45,010 nt of DNA from Christensenella sp. UBA2853 (GTDB lineage Bacteria > Bacillota > Clostridia > Christensenellales > Aristaeellaceae): assembly GCA_002350845.1 (NCBI GenBank), contig DEFL01000037.1, positions 30,892 through 75,901 of the forward strand, read 5' to 3'. Shown here piece by piece: positions 8,472-21,400 of this stretch. Both the position numbers and the translations under genes were made by a program. The notes under the pieces were generated by a model, which worked only from the letters and a program-made list of their open reading frames with translations, did not search any database and was not told the DNA's origin. How positions within the stretch are numbered: the first letter of the stretch is position 1; every line of letters starts with the position of its first letter.

Positions 8472-9710
8472 ATGAAGACGGACATGACAGATCAGCAGAA
8501 GAAGAAAATCATGATTGTTGGCTCAACATTCACCAACAAGGGTGCTCAGTCCATGTTGTTTGTCACGATCGACGAGATTCGGAAAAGAATCCCGGATGCG
8601 GACATCTTTTTTGCGTCCACGGACAGGGGCGATTTTTCTGCATACAACTTTCAGTATCTGTTTTGTTCGGAAGATGCCAAGTCTATCGCATTAAACCGGG
8701 ACAAGTGGAAAGTTCTGTGCAGCCGTGCAGCCCGGGATACAGTCAAATCGCTGCTGGGCAGACGGGAGCACACCTGGAAATTTCTGGATCTCAAACACAC
8801 CATCTCTTCCATGGATCTGATCATTGATATTTCGGGGTTTAACCTTGGGAAACGATGGCCGGTCGAGATTCAGGAATCGTATCTTGACAATCTGCGCCTG
8901 GCAAAAATGCATCATATTCCGATCATTCTGATGCCGCAGTCGTTTGGTCCGTTTGATTATCCGCCGGAAAAGCAGCACCTGATTGAGGAAATCAGAGATT
9001 TGCTGCCGTATGCACAGAAAATCTATGCGAGGGAAAAAGAAGGGTATCAGATGCTGAAGGATACGTTTCATCTCTCGAATGTGGAAATGTCTACCGACCT
9101 GGTGCTTCAGAATACAGGGATTGAACTTCAGCATATCTTCAAAAATCCACCGAAGATGGAAGTCCCGGTCATCGATGAGGGAGCCGTCGGCGTGATCCCG
9201 AATCAGCAGTGCTTCCGGCATGGAGATAAGGATACGATTCTTTCCCTCTATCAGCGGATCATCGAAAAACTTCAGTGCGAAGGAAAGAAAGTCTATATTT
9301 TCCGGCACTCAGGCGAAGATCTGGATGCCTGCAGACAGATTGCTGATCGGTGCGGCGGAAGCGCAGTATTGCTTGAAAACGACTTTTCCTGTCTGGAGTA
9401 TGATCTGTTTGTCAGACAGTTTGATTTCCTTGTGTGCTCCAGGTATCACGGCATTGTTCACGCGTACCGGAACTCCGTGCCATGCATGCTTCTGGGATGG
9501 GCGGTGAAGTATCAGGAGCTGGCAGACCTTTTTCATCAGGGACGCTATGCTTTTGATATCACGCAGGGAAATACAGCGGTCGATAAAATGGAAGCGGCTG
9601 TGGCTGAACTCAGCAGAGGTTTCAGGAAGGAATCACAGATCATTTCAGAAAAGCTGGAGCAGATTCAGAAGGAAAACTGCTTTAAGGATGATTTCTTCCG
9701 GAATATCTGA
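8472..9710 (+). CDS. Polysaccharide pyruvyltransferase family protein
   Basis: A 412-residue protein of the WcaK/CsaB polysaccharide pyruvyltransferase family. The N-terminal IMIVGSTFTNKGAQSM gives the nucleotide-binding-like loop. ILMPQSFGPFDYP is the family QSxGP motif, and CSRYHGIVHAYRNSVPCM is the conserved C-terminal RxH segment. Known members transfer pyruvate from phosphoenolpyruvate to a sugar hydroxyl pair as a ketal, adding negative charge to surface polymers. That predicts an acidic polysaccharide here, although some family members act on other substrates. It sits between the last GT2 gene and the flippase gene. The ATG at 8472 follows an AAGGAAG site at about 8457-8463. Confidence 0.83.
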   Translation: MKTDMTDQQKKKIMIVGSTFTNKGAQSMLFVTIDEIRKRIPDADIFFASTDRGDFSAYNFQYLFCSEDAKSIALNRDKWKVLCSRAARDTVKSLLGRREHTWKFLDLKHTISSMDLIIDISGFNLGKRWPVEIQESYLDNLRLAKMHHIPIILMPQSFGPFDYPPEKQHLIEEIRDLLPYAQKIYAREKEGYQMLKDTFHLSNVEMSTDLVLQNTGIELQHIFKNPPKMEVPVIDEGAVGVIPNQQCFRHGDKDTILSLYQRIIEKLQCEGKKVYIFRHSGEDLDACRQIADRCGGSAVLLENDFSCLEYDLFVRQFDFLVCSRYHGIVHAYRNSVPCMLLGWAVKYQELADLFHQGRYAFDITQGNTAVDKMEAAVAELSRGFRKESQIISEKLEQIQKENCFKDDFFRNI

Positions 9711-9712
9711 GA

Positions 9713-11140
9713 TTGGACTATGAAGAAATGAAGAGAGAGCAAGAATTAGTCAAAAACACCCTGATCCTTTCCCTGGGAACAATCCTGCCCAAGCTGACTA
9801 CACTCATTACGCTTCCGATTCTGACCGGTTATCTTACAAAGGCAGAATACGGCATCTATGATCTCATCAATACGCTGGTTTCGCTGGTCATCCCGCTCGT
9901 CACCATGAAACTGGAAATGGCCACCTTCAGATTCCTGATTGATCACAGGAAGGACAAAGAAAAAGCATCCGCCATCATCACCAGTGCATTCAGCGCGGTG
10001 GTGCCGGTATCTCTGATTGCGATTCTGATCATCTATTGTTCCCTGCGGTATTTCCAGTACACTCCTGTCATCAGTTTTCTGGTCAGCGCCTATTTTCTGA
10101 TTGAAAATATCTATACGATGCTTCTGCAGACCGCCAGGGGCCTGGGACATAATCTTCACTATACCATCAGCGCGATCATCAATGCGGTCGTGAATATGCT
10201 GCTGATTGTGATCCTTGTCTGGAAGGTGCAGGCGGGGCTTATCGGTTTACTCATTGCTTTGAACGCAGCCCTGATTCTCTCCGGTCTCTTTTTGCTGATT
10301 TCCTTAAAACTGTCTTCTTACTTTCGGCTTTCCCTGCTCTCCAAAAAGCAGATCATGGAGATGCTTTCGTATTCCTGGCCCCTGGTGCCCAATTCTCTTT
10401 CCTCGTGGGTCATGAATTTGTCCGACCGCCTGATTGTGACCGGCATCCTTGGAATCGAGGCAAACGCCGTTTACGCAGTGGCCAATAAAATACCGAGCCT
10501 GTTTACTACGTTCCAGGGTGCGTTTATTTCCGCATGGCATGAAAATGCGTCCATCATTGTCGGAGATAAGGATACAGACGATTATTACAGTTCCATGTTT
10601 GATGCTGTGTTTACGATCATGATCGGCATCATGGCTGTACTGATTGCTGTCACGCCCATCCTGTTTAAGCTCTTGATTCATGAGAAATACAGAGATGCGT
10701 ATGATCAGATGCCGCTTCTGTTCGGCGGAATGATCTGCTTTGCGCTGTCCTCGTTTATGGGCGGAATCTATACGGCGCACAAGAAAACAAAATCGGTTGG
10801 CATCACCACGATCGCAGCTGCGATTTCAAATCTTGTGATCAACTTTGCTCTGGTCAGAGTTATTGGACTCTATGCGGCATCGCTGTCAACCTTTCTCAGC
10901 TATCTGTTCCTGATTATCTTCAGAATGATTGACGTAAGGAAATTTCAGCCGATGCGGTACAACCTGAAGAAGATTGCGGTGTTTTCCGCCGTGATCTGCG
11001 GGATGTGTATACTGACCCTTTTTCATTCAGTGTATACGCAGATATTCAATTTTGTGTTTGGCATCGCGTTTGCTTATATGATCAATCGAAAATTCATCCG
11101 GATGACTCTTCAGAGTGTGCGGAAGAAGATACGGAAATGA
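9713..11140 (+). CDS. Wzx-type polysaccharide flippase
   Basis: A 475-residue polytopic membrane protein of the MOP/polysaccharide-transporter superfamily, with about 12-14 hydrophobic helices. The N-terminal segment LILSLGTILPKLTTLITLPI and GYLTKAEYGIYDLI are typical of PST flippases (G[LY]ltkaEYGi pattern). It should move lipid-linked repeat units across the membrane for the EpsG-type polymerase. The TTG at 9713 gives the longest frame, but ATG at 9728 (MKREQELVKN) is an equally good start; neither has a strong ribosome site. It begins three bases after the pyruvyltransferase stop. Confidence 0.86.
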   Translation: MDYEEMKREQELVKNTLILSLGTILPKLTTLITLPILTGYLTKAEYGIYDLINTLVSLVIPLVTMKLEMATFRFLIDHRKDKEKASAIITSAFSAVVPVSLIAILIIYCSLRYFQYTPVISFLVSAYFLIENIYTMLLQTARGLGHNLHYTISAIINAVVNMLLIVILVWKVQAGLIGLLIALNAALILSGLFLLISLKLSSYFRLSLLSKKQIMEMLSYSWPLVPNSLSSWVMNLSDRLIVTGILGIEANAVYAVANKIPSLFTTFQGAFISAWHENASIIVGDKDTDDYYSSMFDAVFTIMIGIMAVLIAVTPILFKLLIHEKYRDAYDQMPLLFGGMICFALSSFMGGIYTAHKKTKSVGITTIAAAISNLVINFALVRVIGLYAASLSTFLSYLFLIIFRMIDVRKFQPMRYNLKKIAVFSAVICGMCILTLFHSVYTQIFNFVFGIAFAYMINRKFIRMTLQSVRKKIRK

Positions 11141-11249
11141 AGGGTGCATGGATCCGGATAAACGGATCAACAACGAGCCGCTCTGTCCATGGGAGGAGTG
11201 ACTTTGCTGCAGTGTGTGTGTGCTGCTGATTTGTACGGAGGGAAGCCGC

Positions 11250-12209
11250 GTGAACTTAAAACAGATGTATCACAGAATGATGCATGCGAGGACGGTCAGG
11301 CATCAGCTGAAAGAATATGGCGCACGATTTGAAAAATATGCGTATGTTGACTGTCAGTGCACGGACAGGGAACAATTCAGGGCTTCGATTACCCGGCTTT
11401 ACCATACGATCGAAAAAGGACTTGCATACATCGATTTCCGGCCGGGATTTGGGAAAGAGAATATTGAACAGCTGCTGCAATCCCTGCATCAGTATGCTGA
11501 ACATGGCTATGATTGTACTGCGGAGTTTTATGGGGCAGCACTTTCGTGTCTGGAAGCCTATATCTCCAAAAACAAAGCACACGGACTGGACTTGAAGGAG
11601 CTGGAGGAAAGAATTGCCCAGCTGCCCGGTGCATCCAATGGATTAGGGGGAGTTATTGAAATTCAGGCCCCCGTCGAGCCAGAAAAAATGAACTTCAAGG
11701 AACTGATGTCTTCAAGACACAGTATCAGGCATTTTTCAGCTCAGAGGGTGGATTCGGATGCGCTTGCAGATGCTGTGAGAACAGCGCAGTATACCCCTTC
11801 TGCCTGCAACAGGCAGGGATGGAAAACCCGTATCATTCAGGACAAAAACACCGTGGCGGGCATCCTTGCAAACCAGAACGGCAATAAAGGGTTTGGAAAC
11901 GAAATCGATCAGCTGATCATCATAACTGCGGACTTGCGCGCACAGCAAAGAAACAGGGAAGTCTTTCAGGCATATATTGATGGGGGAATGTATGCTGCCA
12001 ATATCTTAAATGCCCTGCATTACAAGGGGATTGGCAGCGTTCCGTTAAGTGCTGCACTGACATCCGAGCAGGAAAGAAATGTCAGGCAATTGCTTGCGAT
12101 GGATGACGCTGAAGTCCTTATTCTCATCATTGGTGTAGGGAATTATCCTCCCGGCAGCATTCTTACAACGAGAAGTGAAAGAAGATTTGAACCGATACAG
12201 ACCTGCTGA
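11250..12209 (+). CDS. Nitroreductase-family protein with N-terminal extension
   Basis: A 319-residue protein. From about residue 147 it is a nitroreductase-fold FMN flavoprotein: MSSRHSIRHF is the phosphate-binding Arg motif, TPSACNRQGWKTRII follows, and GMYAANILNALHYKGIGSVP is the usual second conserved block. The first 145 residues are a helical extension I do not recognise, with several Cys. I chose GTG at 11250 because GGAGG at 11237-11241 is 8 bases upstream; the frame runs open to 11214 without a site. It is the last gene of the polysaccharide operon. Such genes recur at the ends of Bacillota surface-polysaccharide loci, but I know of no proven reaction there. Redox modification of a sugar is only an inference. 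Confidence 0.75.
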   Translation: MNLKQMYHRMMHARTVRHQLKEYGARFEKYAYVDCQCTDREQFRASITRLYHTIEKGLAYIDFRPGFGKENIEQLLQSLHQYAEHGYDCTAEFYGAALSCLEAYISKNKAHGLDLKELEERIAQLPGASNGLGGVIEIQAPVEPEKMNFKELMSSRHSIRHFSAQRVDSDALADAVRTAQYTPSACNRQGWKTRIIQDKNTVAGILANQNGNKGFGNEIDQLIIITADLRAQQRNREVFQAYIDGGMYAANILNALHYKGIGSVPLSAALTSEQERNVRQLLAMDDAEVLILIIGVGNYPPGSILTTRSERRFEPIQTC

Positions 12210-12326
12210 GAAACATGTTTCTTTGGATCATGGATCCGACGGCTCAGACAACAGAACATGCATTATTACAATGGCGTAAAGCTTCAGGGGGATGAGGAAG
12301 TGGTCTCGTTTCCTGAAAAGTTGAAC

Positions 12327-12356
12327 TTTACACCATCTACAGAAAAATGGTAAAAT
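12327..12356 (+). promoter_or_regulatory. Sigma-70-type promoter of the giant secreted protein
   Basis: TTTACA (12327-12332) and TAAAAT (12351-12356) are each one base from consensus and are separated by 18 bases. They sit in an AT-rich patch about 80 bases before the start codon. A palindrome, GAAACATGTTTC at 12210-12221, lies further upstream just after the nitroreductase stop. The rest of 12210-12434 holds no gene I can support. Confidence 0.6.
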
Positions 12357-12434
12357 ATTCCAAAATAATTATATCTTCATAGTTCTTCGTTAATTTAATA
12401 AGAGTCATAGAAACACTGAGGAGGAAACGTGTTC

Positions 12435-15400
12435 ATGAAACTGAAGTGGAACATTCTTGCGGGCATTCTGCTCCTGGCTGTGCTTTTCTGCTGCACGGCT
12501 TTTGCGGATGACCCCACTCCGCTCCCTGCTCCTGCGTTCAGCGTGACCGGCAGCACCTTTTCAAGAGGCGAACTGATGTACGGTACGCTCGGCGAAGTGG
12601 ACGGGGCAGAGTATTACAAGGTGGATGCACGGGACAGCAATAACCAGATCATTTATCTGGGTCAGTTTGCTGACCCCGGGGAGATCGCCATTTCGACAGC
12701 CAAGCTGCCTGCGGGCAGTTATACCCTGCGTGCCTATGCCATGGATGAGGAGGCCGGGGTGGATGACAACGGTGATCCCACGGATGTGCCCGGACTGCCT
12801 GCGGAAGTCCCGATGACGGTGACGGCGTATGCTGCACAGACCCCGGCCGTGATCCGCCTTGGCCAGAGTACGGTGACACAGGGGAGATTTACCCGTCTTT
12901 CTGTGTATGCCCCCGGTGCAACCTTCATGCGTATTATCAGCGATGAGGATCCGGACCTGGACTTTTGGGCAGTCGGTGAATACTGGGATTACAATGTCCG
13001 CCTGACGCCCGGTGCGCATCACATCCATGCGGAAGTCCTGTTCAGTGATGAAACGGTTTACAGCACGGAAACACTGACCCTCACGGTCAATCCCATGCAA
13101 ATCGTCGGCACGCTCGGACAGCCCTCCTCCAACCTGACGGAGCAGACCATTGTGACCCCCGGCACCGATCTGACGGTTTCGTATACCTTCGGACCGGAAG
13201 AGAATACAGACGGGATCGATGTCGTTTACGGCTGGAGCCTGTTTCATGCGGAAGATACCAGCACGTGGCTGTATGACAGCGAAAGCCTGACATCCGGCAG
13301 CGGAACATTTGTGGTGGATGGATCCCTTCTGGTAGCCGGACACCGGTATATCCTGCAGCTGTACACCTATACGGATGCCGAGGGCTATGCCACACAATCT
13401 GTGGAGTATGACCTTTTCGCCGTCCCGGCTGCATCCGGAAACACGGTGACGCTGTATGCGCCCGGGGTGGATGGGAATGAAATCACCATCGATAATCATG
13501 AGAACATTGATCTCCGGATTCATGCGCCCAACGCAGCAGGCGTCCGTTTTTACAGGTACAGTGATGAACCGTGGGAATGGCTTGGCGGTCTGGGTGAAGA
13601 CGACATCTACTGTGACTTTGATTATTGGACAGATGGCACGTTTGCGCTGTATGCGCAGGCCTGTTTTAATGCTGATCCCCTGGATGAACAGACGGAATGG
13701 GTCACCAGCGCACCGCTGATTGTGCATGTGACGAGCAATGGCACACGTCTGCCCGCTCCGCAGTTCACCGTTCCAGCCACTGTCACGATCGGCAATGTTC
13801 TGCAAATTCCTGACATTACACTGAGCAGCGATGCCGTATGGTGCTGGGCAGACGTATTTGCCATCGACGACAATGGAGAAGTGGACTGGGATGGGATTGG
13901 CCACACCGACATGGTGAACGGCACCATGTATCTTGCGACCAACCAGATGGAACCCGGCCGCCGGTATCTGATCAGCATGGCGTGCAGCGCACCGGGGTGG
14001 CTTGACTCTCTTTGCACCTATCGCGTGATCACGGCTCAGGGTACGGATGTTTCGGATGCGCCGTACTTTGAAGTCTTCGGGGCCCAGAGTGTGCAGGACA
14101 GAACCATCGTGACCAATGGGCCCGTCGTGGCCATGGCTTACGTGCCCGGCGCAACTGAACTGCGCGTCTATGTGAACGGGAATCAGGATGAAAACTGGTG
14201 CATGGAGGGTGGAAATTCCTTCAACATCAGTCACTTTGAATTCAGAAACAGCGGAGAATATATCCTGACGCTGTCTGCACGTTTCACAGAAGGCGACTGG
14301 AACGGCTGGTCGGACTGGACGGATATGATTTCCATACGGGTGGAAGTTTCTGCTCCGAACGGCGAGCTGGACCTGACCGGTCTTACTTCGATCCCGCATG
14401 AATGGACGCCCGGACAGAATCTTGCACTGGATTTTACCCCTTCTCAGGCGGAAGGCATTGAGTTCAACCTGTGGAGGGAATGGGATTACAACTTTGACTG
14501 GTACTACGGGTCGGAGGACAATCTTTCCCTGACCATCCCAGGGTCTGTGCTCCGTGAGGGTGTTTACACGTATCGTGCTGAACTGTATGCTACGGGGTAT
14601 GAGTCTGCCACGATCAGAGGGACGATTGTGGTCACTGAAAATCATGACACAGGCATTACCCTGACGGCCCCTGCGAGCGTGCAGTGCGGAGAAGAGTTTA
14701 CCATTCAGGCAAGTGCCCCCGATGCAACCGCGATCAGCATCTGGATTCCCGGAGAAAATGAGGGGTTCCAGCTGGGCGATACCATCGAGATGAGCCAAAC
14801 GTTCCGCAGAACAGGGGAATTCGTTGTCTATGCCCGGGCCTGCTATGACCCGCTGGGCGATGTGGATGACTGGTATGACGGCGTGAACTGGGGACCGGTG
14901 AGCGCAGTCAAAGTGATCTCTGCGACATCCCAGGGCACCGCCGGTCTTCCCAACATCACGGGTCTGGCGATGGGAGATGCTGTGGCCTGGAATACGGATA
15001 TCGACCTTACACTCAGCGGCGGCACGCATGCTGACTGGTATGATGTGCGCATTTACATGAGTGGAAACGGCGACGATAAGTTCTACGCCCGGATCGATGA
15101 GGATGCACAGGGTACGGGCGGCAGTGTTCATATCAGTACCTATGATATGGAACCCGGCGACTACTTCCTTGAGATTCACGTGGGCGCAGAAATGGGCTAT
15201 GCGGATAACGATACGCGCCTCAGCTTCCGCATCAACGGCTACGGTCAGTGCGAACAGGTGGATGCTCTGCTCCTGGCGGACAGTGTTGTCAAGGGCGATT
15301 TCCTGAGGATTTCTTTCCCGTCCGCTAACAATGCCATCTGGTATGATGTGCGGATCCGGGATGAGGGCTGGAACGAATTCTATTACATCCGTTACTATGA

Positions 15401-18400
15401 GGCCGGCCCGCATCTCCTTCCGACGGTCTCTCTGAACCCTGGGGATACGTATGTAGTCATGGTGGCTACCGGCGCGCCGGGATATCAGTGGAATGAATCC
15501 AGCTTTGACGATGCACAGCGCTTTACGGTGACTGAGCCGCAGAACAGCGGACTCCAGTTCAACGTGGATAAGACGCACGTCATGACCTGTGAGGATCTGA
15601 TTGTCTCTGCGTATGCACCCGGAGCTGATCGGATTGTGGTCATGGCCAACAACCGGAATCGCGATATGCGTGACGGGGAGGCTTACTGCGAACCGCACTC
15701 TTTCGATGAAGCCGGTACCTATGCGATCTCAGTGGCAGCCCGTTACTGGGAAAATGAAGGCACACAGGAGCGATGGGAGTATTCGGACCCCATTGAAATC
15801 CAGGTCGGCAGTGCGGATACCCCGGACATTGATCTTTCAGCGCTTGCCTTGACCATACCGTCTGTCATCCAGCCCGGTCAGGATCTGACCATCAGCTGGC
15901 AGGACATTGATCTCTGGCATTATGATATCCATATCTATCGGACTGAGGATGGCGGGAGCGTATGGCACAGCTGGAATGCCCACGGCGAGACCAGCGTAAC
16001 CATTCCTGCAGTGATGCCTGCTTATACACCGGACAATGTGGACCGCATGTATGGGACGGGCGAGGTGCTGCTGGAAGAAGGCGTGCTGTATGACATCCAG
16101 ATCCATTTCACCAAGCGCGGGGCGAATTCGGCCCATTTCTTCCGCGAATTCCTGGTGCTTGGGGAAACGGACAGTGACATCACAGTGTCTGTCGGCGGAA
16201 GCCAGGATACGATCAGCGTGCCGATGCAGACAGACACTCAGATCCTGATCAATGCGCCGGATGCCGCCACCGCAGCTCTTGTGTGGGACGGATACCAGTG
16301 GCAATGGGTGGAACTGGATGAGCACGGGGATGGCGAAATGATGTGGAGCTGGTCTGACGACCGGCTGGTGTTCGCAAAATATACGACCCAAACCCCGGAC
16401 GGCAGGAGCTGGGAAGACTATGCCTGGAGCGGTCTGAGCAATCAGGTGAGAGTGACCCCGACATCCGGCGGATCCATGCCATCACCGGATATCACGATGG
16501 ATTCCACTTTCCAGACCGGAAGCACGGTCAGGTTTACGGTCAATAACACATCCTCACTGAACGGATTTAACTGGACCGTTGCGGATCCGGTGGAAGATTG
16601 GGAATGGGACTGGCAGGACTGGCATGGCAACCCCACGCAGGCGTTCAGAATCAACGGTTTCCAGATCGGGAGGACCTATGTGCTGAAAGTGCACGCGAAC
16701 GCCTCTCAGGGACTGGATGGCAGCGATACGGAGATTCCGTTCACAGTGACCGGCAACGGACAGATGCCAGCACCTACGGCGAATGTACCTGCAACGGTGG
16801 TCCGGGGCGATCTACTCGAAGTCACCCTGGAAAACATTCAGGCAGTCAGCACCTATGAAGGCCTGAACATCACCGCAGCACCGTATGACGCAGTCAATGA
16901 CGAGTGGTTCGACAGATGGTATGACTGGAACGGCGTTGACAGGATCCTGATCCCGACCTCCAACATTGAAGCGCGCACGGAACCCTACACCCTGTATGTG
17001 GAAGCGTATGCTGACGGATGGGTGACGACCCAGGTATCCTATGAATTTGTGGTGACTGAGGCGTCTGGTCCCAGAATGAGCTTTGGAACGAACAACGCGC
17101 AGACCATGGAAGAAATCTCCTTCAGCCTGTATGTCCCAGGCGCAGATGCGCTGACTGTGACCATCAATGAGGAAGAGGGCTGGACCTGGGAGAACGTCTG
17201 GATCATGGAGACCTGGGGCGGGAGCTTTGCAGATGGCGACTGGCTCCGATTCCAGCAAAGCGGAACATATGTTCTGAAACTGTATGCACAGATGGGGACC
17301 GATGAATGGCAGGATACCGGGCTGAGTGTAACCATCCAGGTCACCGGCCTGCCGGTGAACCCGCCGGTTTTCCCTGTCACCATTCCCGAACATCAGGATC
17401 TCGTGGTTGAAATTCCTGCGGGCATAACCTATGTCTATGCACATGCCAGGGATGAAACACACTGGAGTGATCAGATCTACTGGCTTGAATGGGATGAAGG
17501 CGCAAGCAGCAGATATGACTATTATGATACGGAGACAGGAGAATGGACGGACCCGGTAAACGGGCAGCCGATGTTCGGCACGGACGGCACCATTCGGATT
17601 CCGTCTGCGTACCTGAAACTGAACCATACGTATCGCTTCGATATCAACATGGGCGGTCCCGGCTATGATGAGCTGCAGCTCCATGATATCTGGGTGACTG
17701 TCGTCGGAAGTGTGGACAGCCAGATCAACTTCAATGTCTATCTCGAAGATGACACCCGCAATCCGTATGTCGGCGAAGAGTACCGGATTGCAGCACAGTC
17801 TGATGATGCAACGGCGATCCGGATATTTGACGGATGGAACTGGGCCTATGAAACAGGCAATTCCATCGAGCGGACGCGGGCATCCTCTGAGACAGGAACA
17901 CGTTATCTGTATGCCCAGGCCTATTATGGGGAAGCACCCTGGGAAGCCCCGGACTTTGACTGGGGTGACTGGAACTGGGATACCTGCGGCCTTGCCTGGG
18001 GCGGCGTCAGCAACATTGTGACGCTGACCTTTGAAAGCCTCGGCGAGTGCGGTCGGGTCACCCCGCAGATCAGCCAGACCTCGGTCATCCGCGGCGATTT
18101 CCTGGAAGTCACCTTCCCGCAGGCCCAGCATGCGGAATGGTATGATATCCATATCCGGGATGAGGATTGGAACGGACGCTATTACATGCGCGTCAATGAA
18201 CCCGGTACATACCGGATTCCGACAGCCGAACTCTCCACCGGAATGCCTTATCGGGTGATCATCTCGACCGGTGCATATGGATATATGACCAATGAAAACG
18301 AGTTTGAGACTGCCCCTGTGTTTACGGTGGATGAACCGCAGGACAACGGCATTCGTTTCTCTGTGGATAAAACCACAGTCGAGCCCTGGGAGCGTGTGAA

Positions 18401-21400
18401 CTTCTCCCTGTATGCACCGGGTGCGGATGAAATCCGGATGCTTGAAAACAACAACCAGTATCATATGATCGTCGGCAATACCTATACGGATACACGCTCG
18501 TACGACGCGGCCGGCACCTATGAGATCGTAGCAGCGGTGCATTATCCCGATGACGACCGGTGGGAGTACTCAGATCCGATCGTCATCGTGGTCGGCGATG
18601 AGAATACAACGAGCATTGACCTGACAACGCTTGCGCTGAGTATGCCTGACCGGCTGCAGCCCAATGAAGCACTGACCATCAGCTGGCAGGATCTCGGGAT
18701 CGAGCATTATGATCTCTTGATCACCCAGATGGAGGACAACCGGCACGTATGGCACTCCTGGGGTGACAATGGCGAAACCAGTGTGACGGTTCCCAGCGTG
18801 GCGCCTTCCCATGAGACCCAGAATGTAGACCCTCTGGCTGGATTCGGGGCAGCTGTCTTCGAAGCAGGACAGGCCTATCAGGTTGACATCCATTTCAACA
18901 AAACGGGATACAATGGTACCGGAATCAGCCGCCAGCTGATCGTGCTTGACCAGAATGCGCAGGGCGCGATCACACTGACCGTCAACGGCAGCCAGAATGA
19001 AGTGGAACTGCCAATTCAGACAGATGCCCAGATTGCAATCGATGCGCCGAACGGTGCAACGGCAGCCCTTTTCTGGAACGGATACGAATGGCTGATGGTC
19101 GACCTGGATGAACAGGGAAATGCTGCCTTCTCATGGAATAATGGCGGCGAGTGCAGCCTGATCTTCTATGCCAGGTACACGACAGAACTCATAGACGGAC
19201 GGGAGTACACCGGGTATGCATGGAGTGATCCGAGCAATCTGGTGCCTGTGCATTTCATCGCAACCGGAACGGTACCTGATGCGGATGTAACCATGCCGTC
19301 TTCTGTACGGACCGGCAGCACAGCGATCTTTACTGTCAACAATCCCACCGAGATTGGCGGGTACCAGTGGACTGTATATGATCCCATTGATGGATGGGAA
19401 TGGGGCTGGGAGGACTGGCGTGGAAATGCATCCCAGTCTTTCGGTACCGCGGGTCTGAAGATCGGCAGAACCTATGTGCTGAGAATCCAGACATTCCCTC
19501 TCCCCGGGCTGAGCAGCAGCCGGACAGAAATCCCGTTCACGGTTTCCGGCGATGGCCCCATGGTGCCTGTTCAGGCCAGTGTGCCTCAGAGCGTTGTTCG
19601 TGGAGACGTGCTTGAAATTACAATTCAGAACGTGCAGGAACTGAACGCATACCAGGACCTGTTTATTCAGGCGGCACCGTATGATCCGACCCAGAACCAG
19701 TGGTTCGGCCAGTGGTATGCCTGGGACGGCGAAGACACCATTCTGGTGCCGACATCCAATCTGGAAGCACGCAGTGAACCGTATACCCTGTATGTGGAAG
19801 ACTGGGCCGAAGGTCGGGAAACGACGCAGGCTGAGTACAGCTTTGTGGTGACGGAGGCAACCGAACCCAGGATGGTCTTCTCAAAGACCTCAGTCCAGAC
19901 CATGGAGAGGATCTCCTTCAGCCTGTATGTCCCCGGCGCGTCTGCGATTTGTGTGACGGTCAATGAACAGCTTGGAGCGGAGACGCCGGAAGGCTGGATC
20001 ATGGAGACCTGGTATGGAGACTATGCAGAAGGCGACTGGTTCTATCTTGAACCGGGCGGAACCTATACGCTGTATCTGTATGCTCAGTACGGGACCGATG
20101 ACTGGCAGGATACCGGTAAGCGCGTTGTGATTCAGGCAGCGGGTGTACCGATTGATCTCGAGGCCATGGTGCCGGGATATCTCACGACAAACACCGATTT
20201 CAGGATTGAACTGCCCAGCGGCATTCAGGGTGTCCAGGTCAATGTCTGGGATGAAATGACTGGTGCGGATATCTACTGGATGAACTGGGAAGAAGGACGC
20301 AGCAGCGATTACAATTACTACGATACGACAACGGAAACCTGGACGGCTCCCGACAACGGTGACTGCCTGCACGGCGCAGACGGCACGATTCTGATTCCTT
20401 CCTCGTATCTGAAAGCGAATCATGTATACCGCGTGAACCTGGAAATGTATGGTCTCGGATATAACCGGACCCGCCGGGAAGAAATGCCTTTCACGGTAGT
20501 TCCTGCGCAGGACAGCCGGGTGACACTGACTGTCACGCTTCCGGATGCATCCCGCAATCTGCTCATCAATGAGGACTTCCATGTCCTGGTGAATGCGGAA
20601 GGCGCTGCGGCCGTTCGATTCTTCGACGGCAAGGGCTGGGATTATCAAGCGGGCGCCGCATTGGACCGTGTCGGCGGAATGGGAACTGCAGGCACATTCC
20701 AGATGTATGCTCAGGCATATTATGGAGAAGCACCCTGGTCTGACGAGAACTTCAACTGGGATACATGGGACTGGAGCACCTGGGACTGGAATCACTGCGG
20801 GTTTGACTGGAGCGCCACCAGCAATGTTGTTGAGGTGACCATCGATTCGTATGGCCTGACAGAACCCTTTGATTTCACGAATCACAGCGACGTGACCGTG
20901 AACCGGGGTGAGATGGTCTGCTTCACATTCACTGAGCCTGAACATGCAAGCGTGTTCTGGGTGGATGCCTTCGATGCAGATAGTAACAGCATGAACCCGG
21001 AATGCAATGGTCACGGAAGTACGGTCTATCTGCGCACGGCGAACCTGCCGGAGGGCACGTATACCATTCGGGGCCGCGCAGGCGGAGTGACGGGCTATGA
21101 ATGGCGCGATTCTGACGGCTCAGTGACGCTGACAGTGCAGAGTCCGAAGACACCGGGTACACCGACCATGAGAACCCCCGGCATGCTGAGCGTGATCGAG
21201 GAGGAAGCCTTTATGGGCACCGCGGCACAGGTCGTGGAAGTCGGAGAAGGCGTATCCACCATTGGCGAGAGAGCCTTTGCCAACAGCCAGCTGGAGCAGG
21301 TCATTCTTCCGTGGAGCGTCTATACGATCGGCACAGGAGCCTTTGACAGCGATGTCGAAGTCTTCACGCCGTACAACAGCTATGCCATGGAATGGGCACT

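Noticed and set aside
11137..11229. A 30-codon frame with an ATGA overlap after the flippase stop
   Set aside because: It imitates the operon's coupling pattern but has no recognisable features, ends in a Cys/Val run, and overlaps a GATCCG/CGGATC hairpin (11151-11168). It is too short to support.
12561..15698. A 1045-codon open frame on the minus strand opposite the giant gene
   Set aside because: It lies wholly antisense to the signal-peptide-bearing repeat protein, shows no recognisable domain, and mirrors the codon bias of the repeats. Similar shadows at 16812-18542 and 19890-21014 coincide with repeated blocks.
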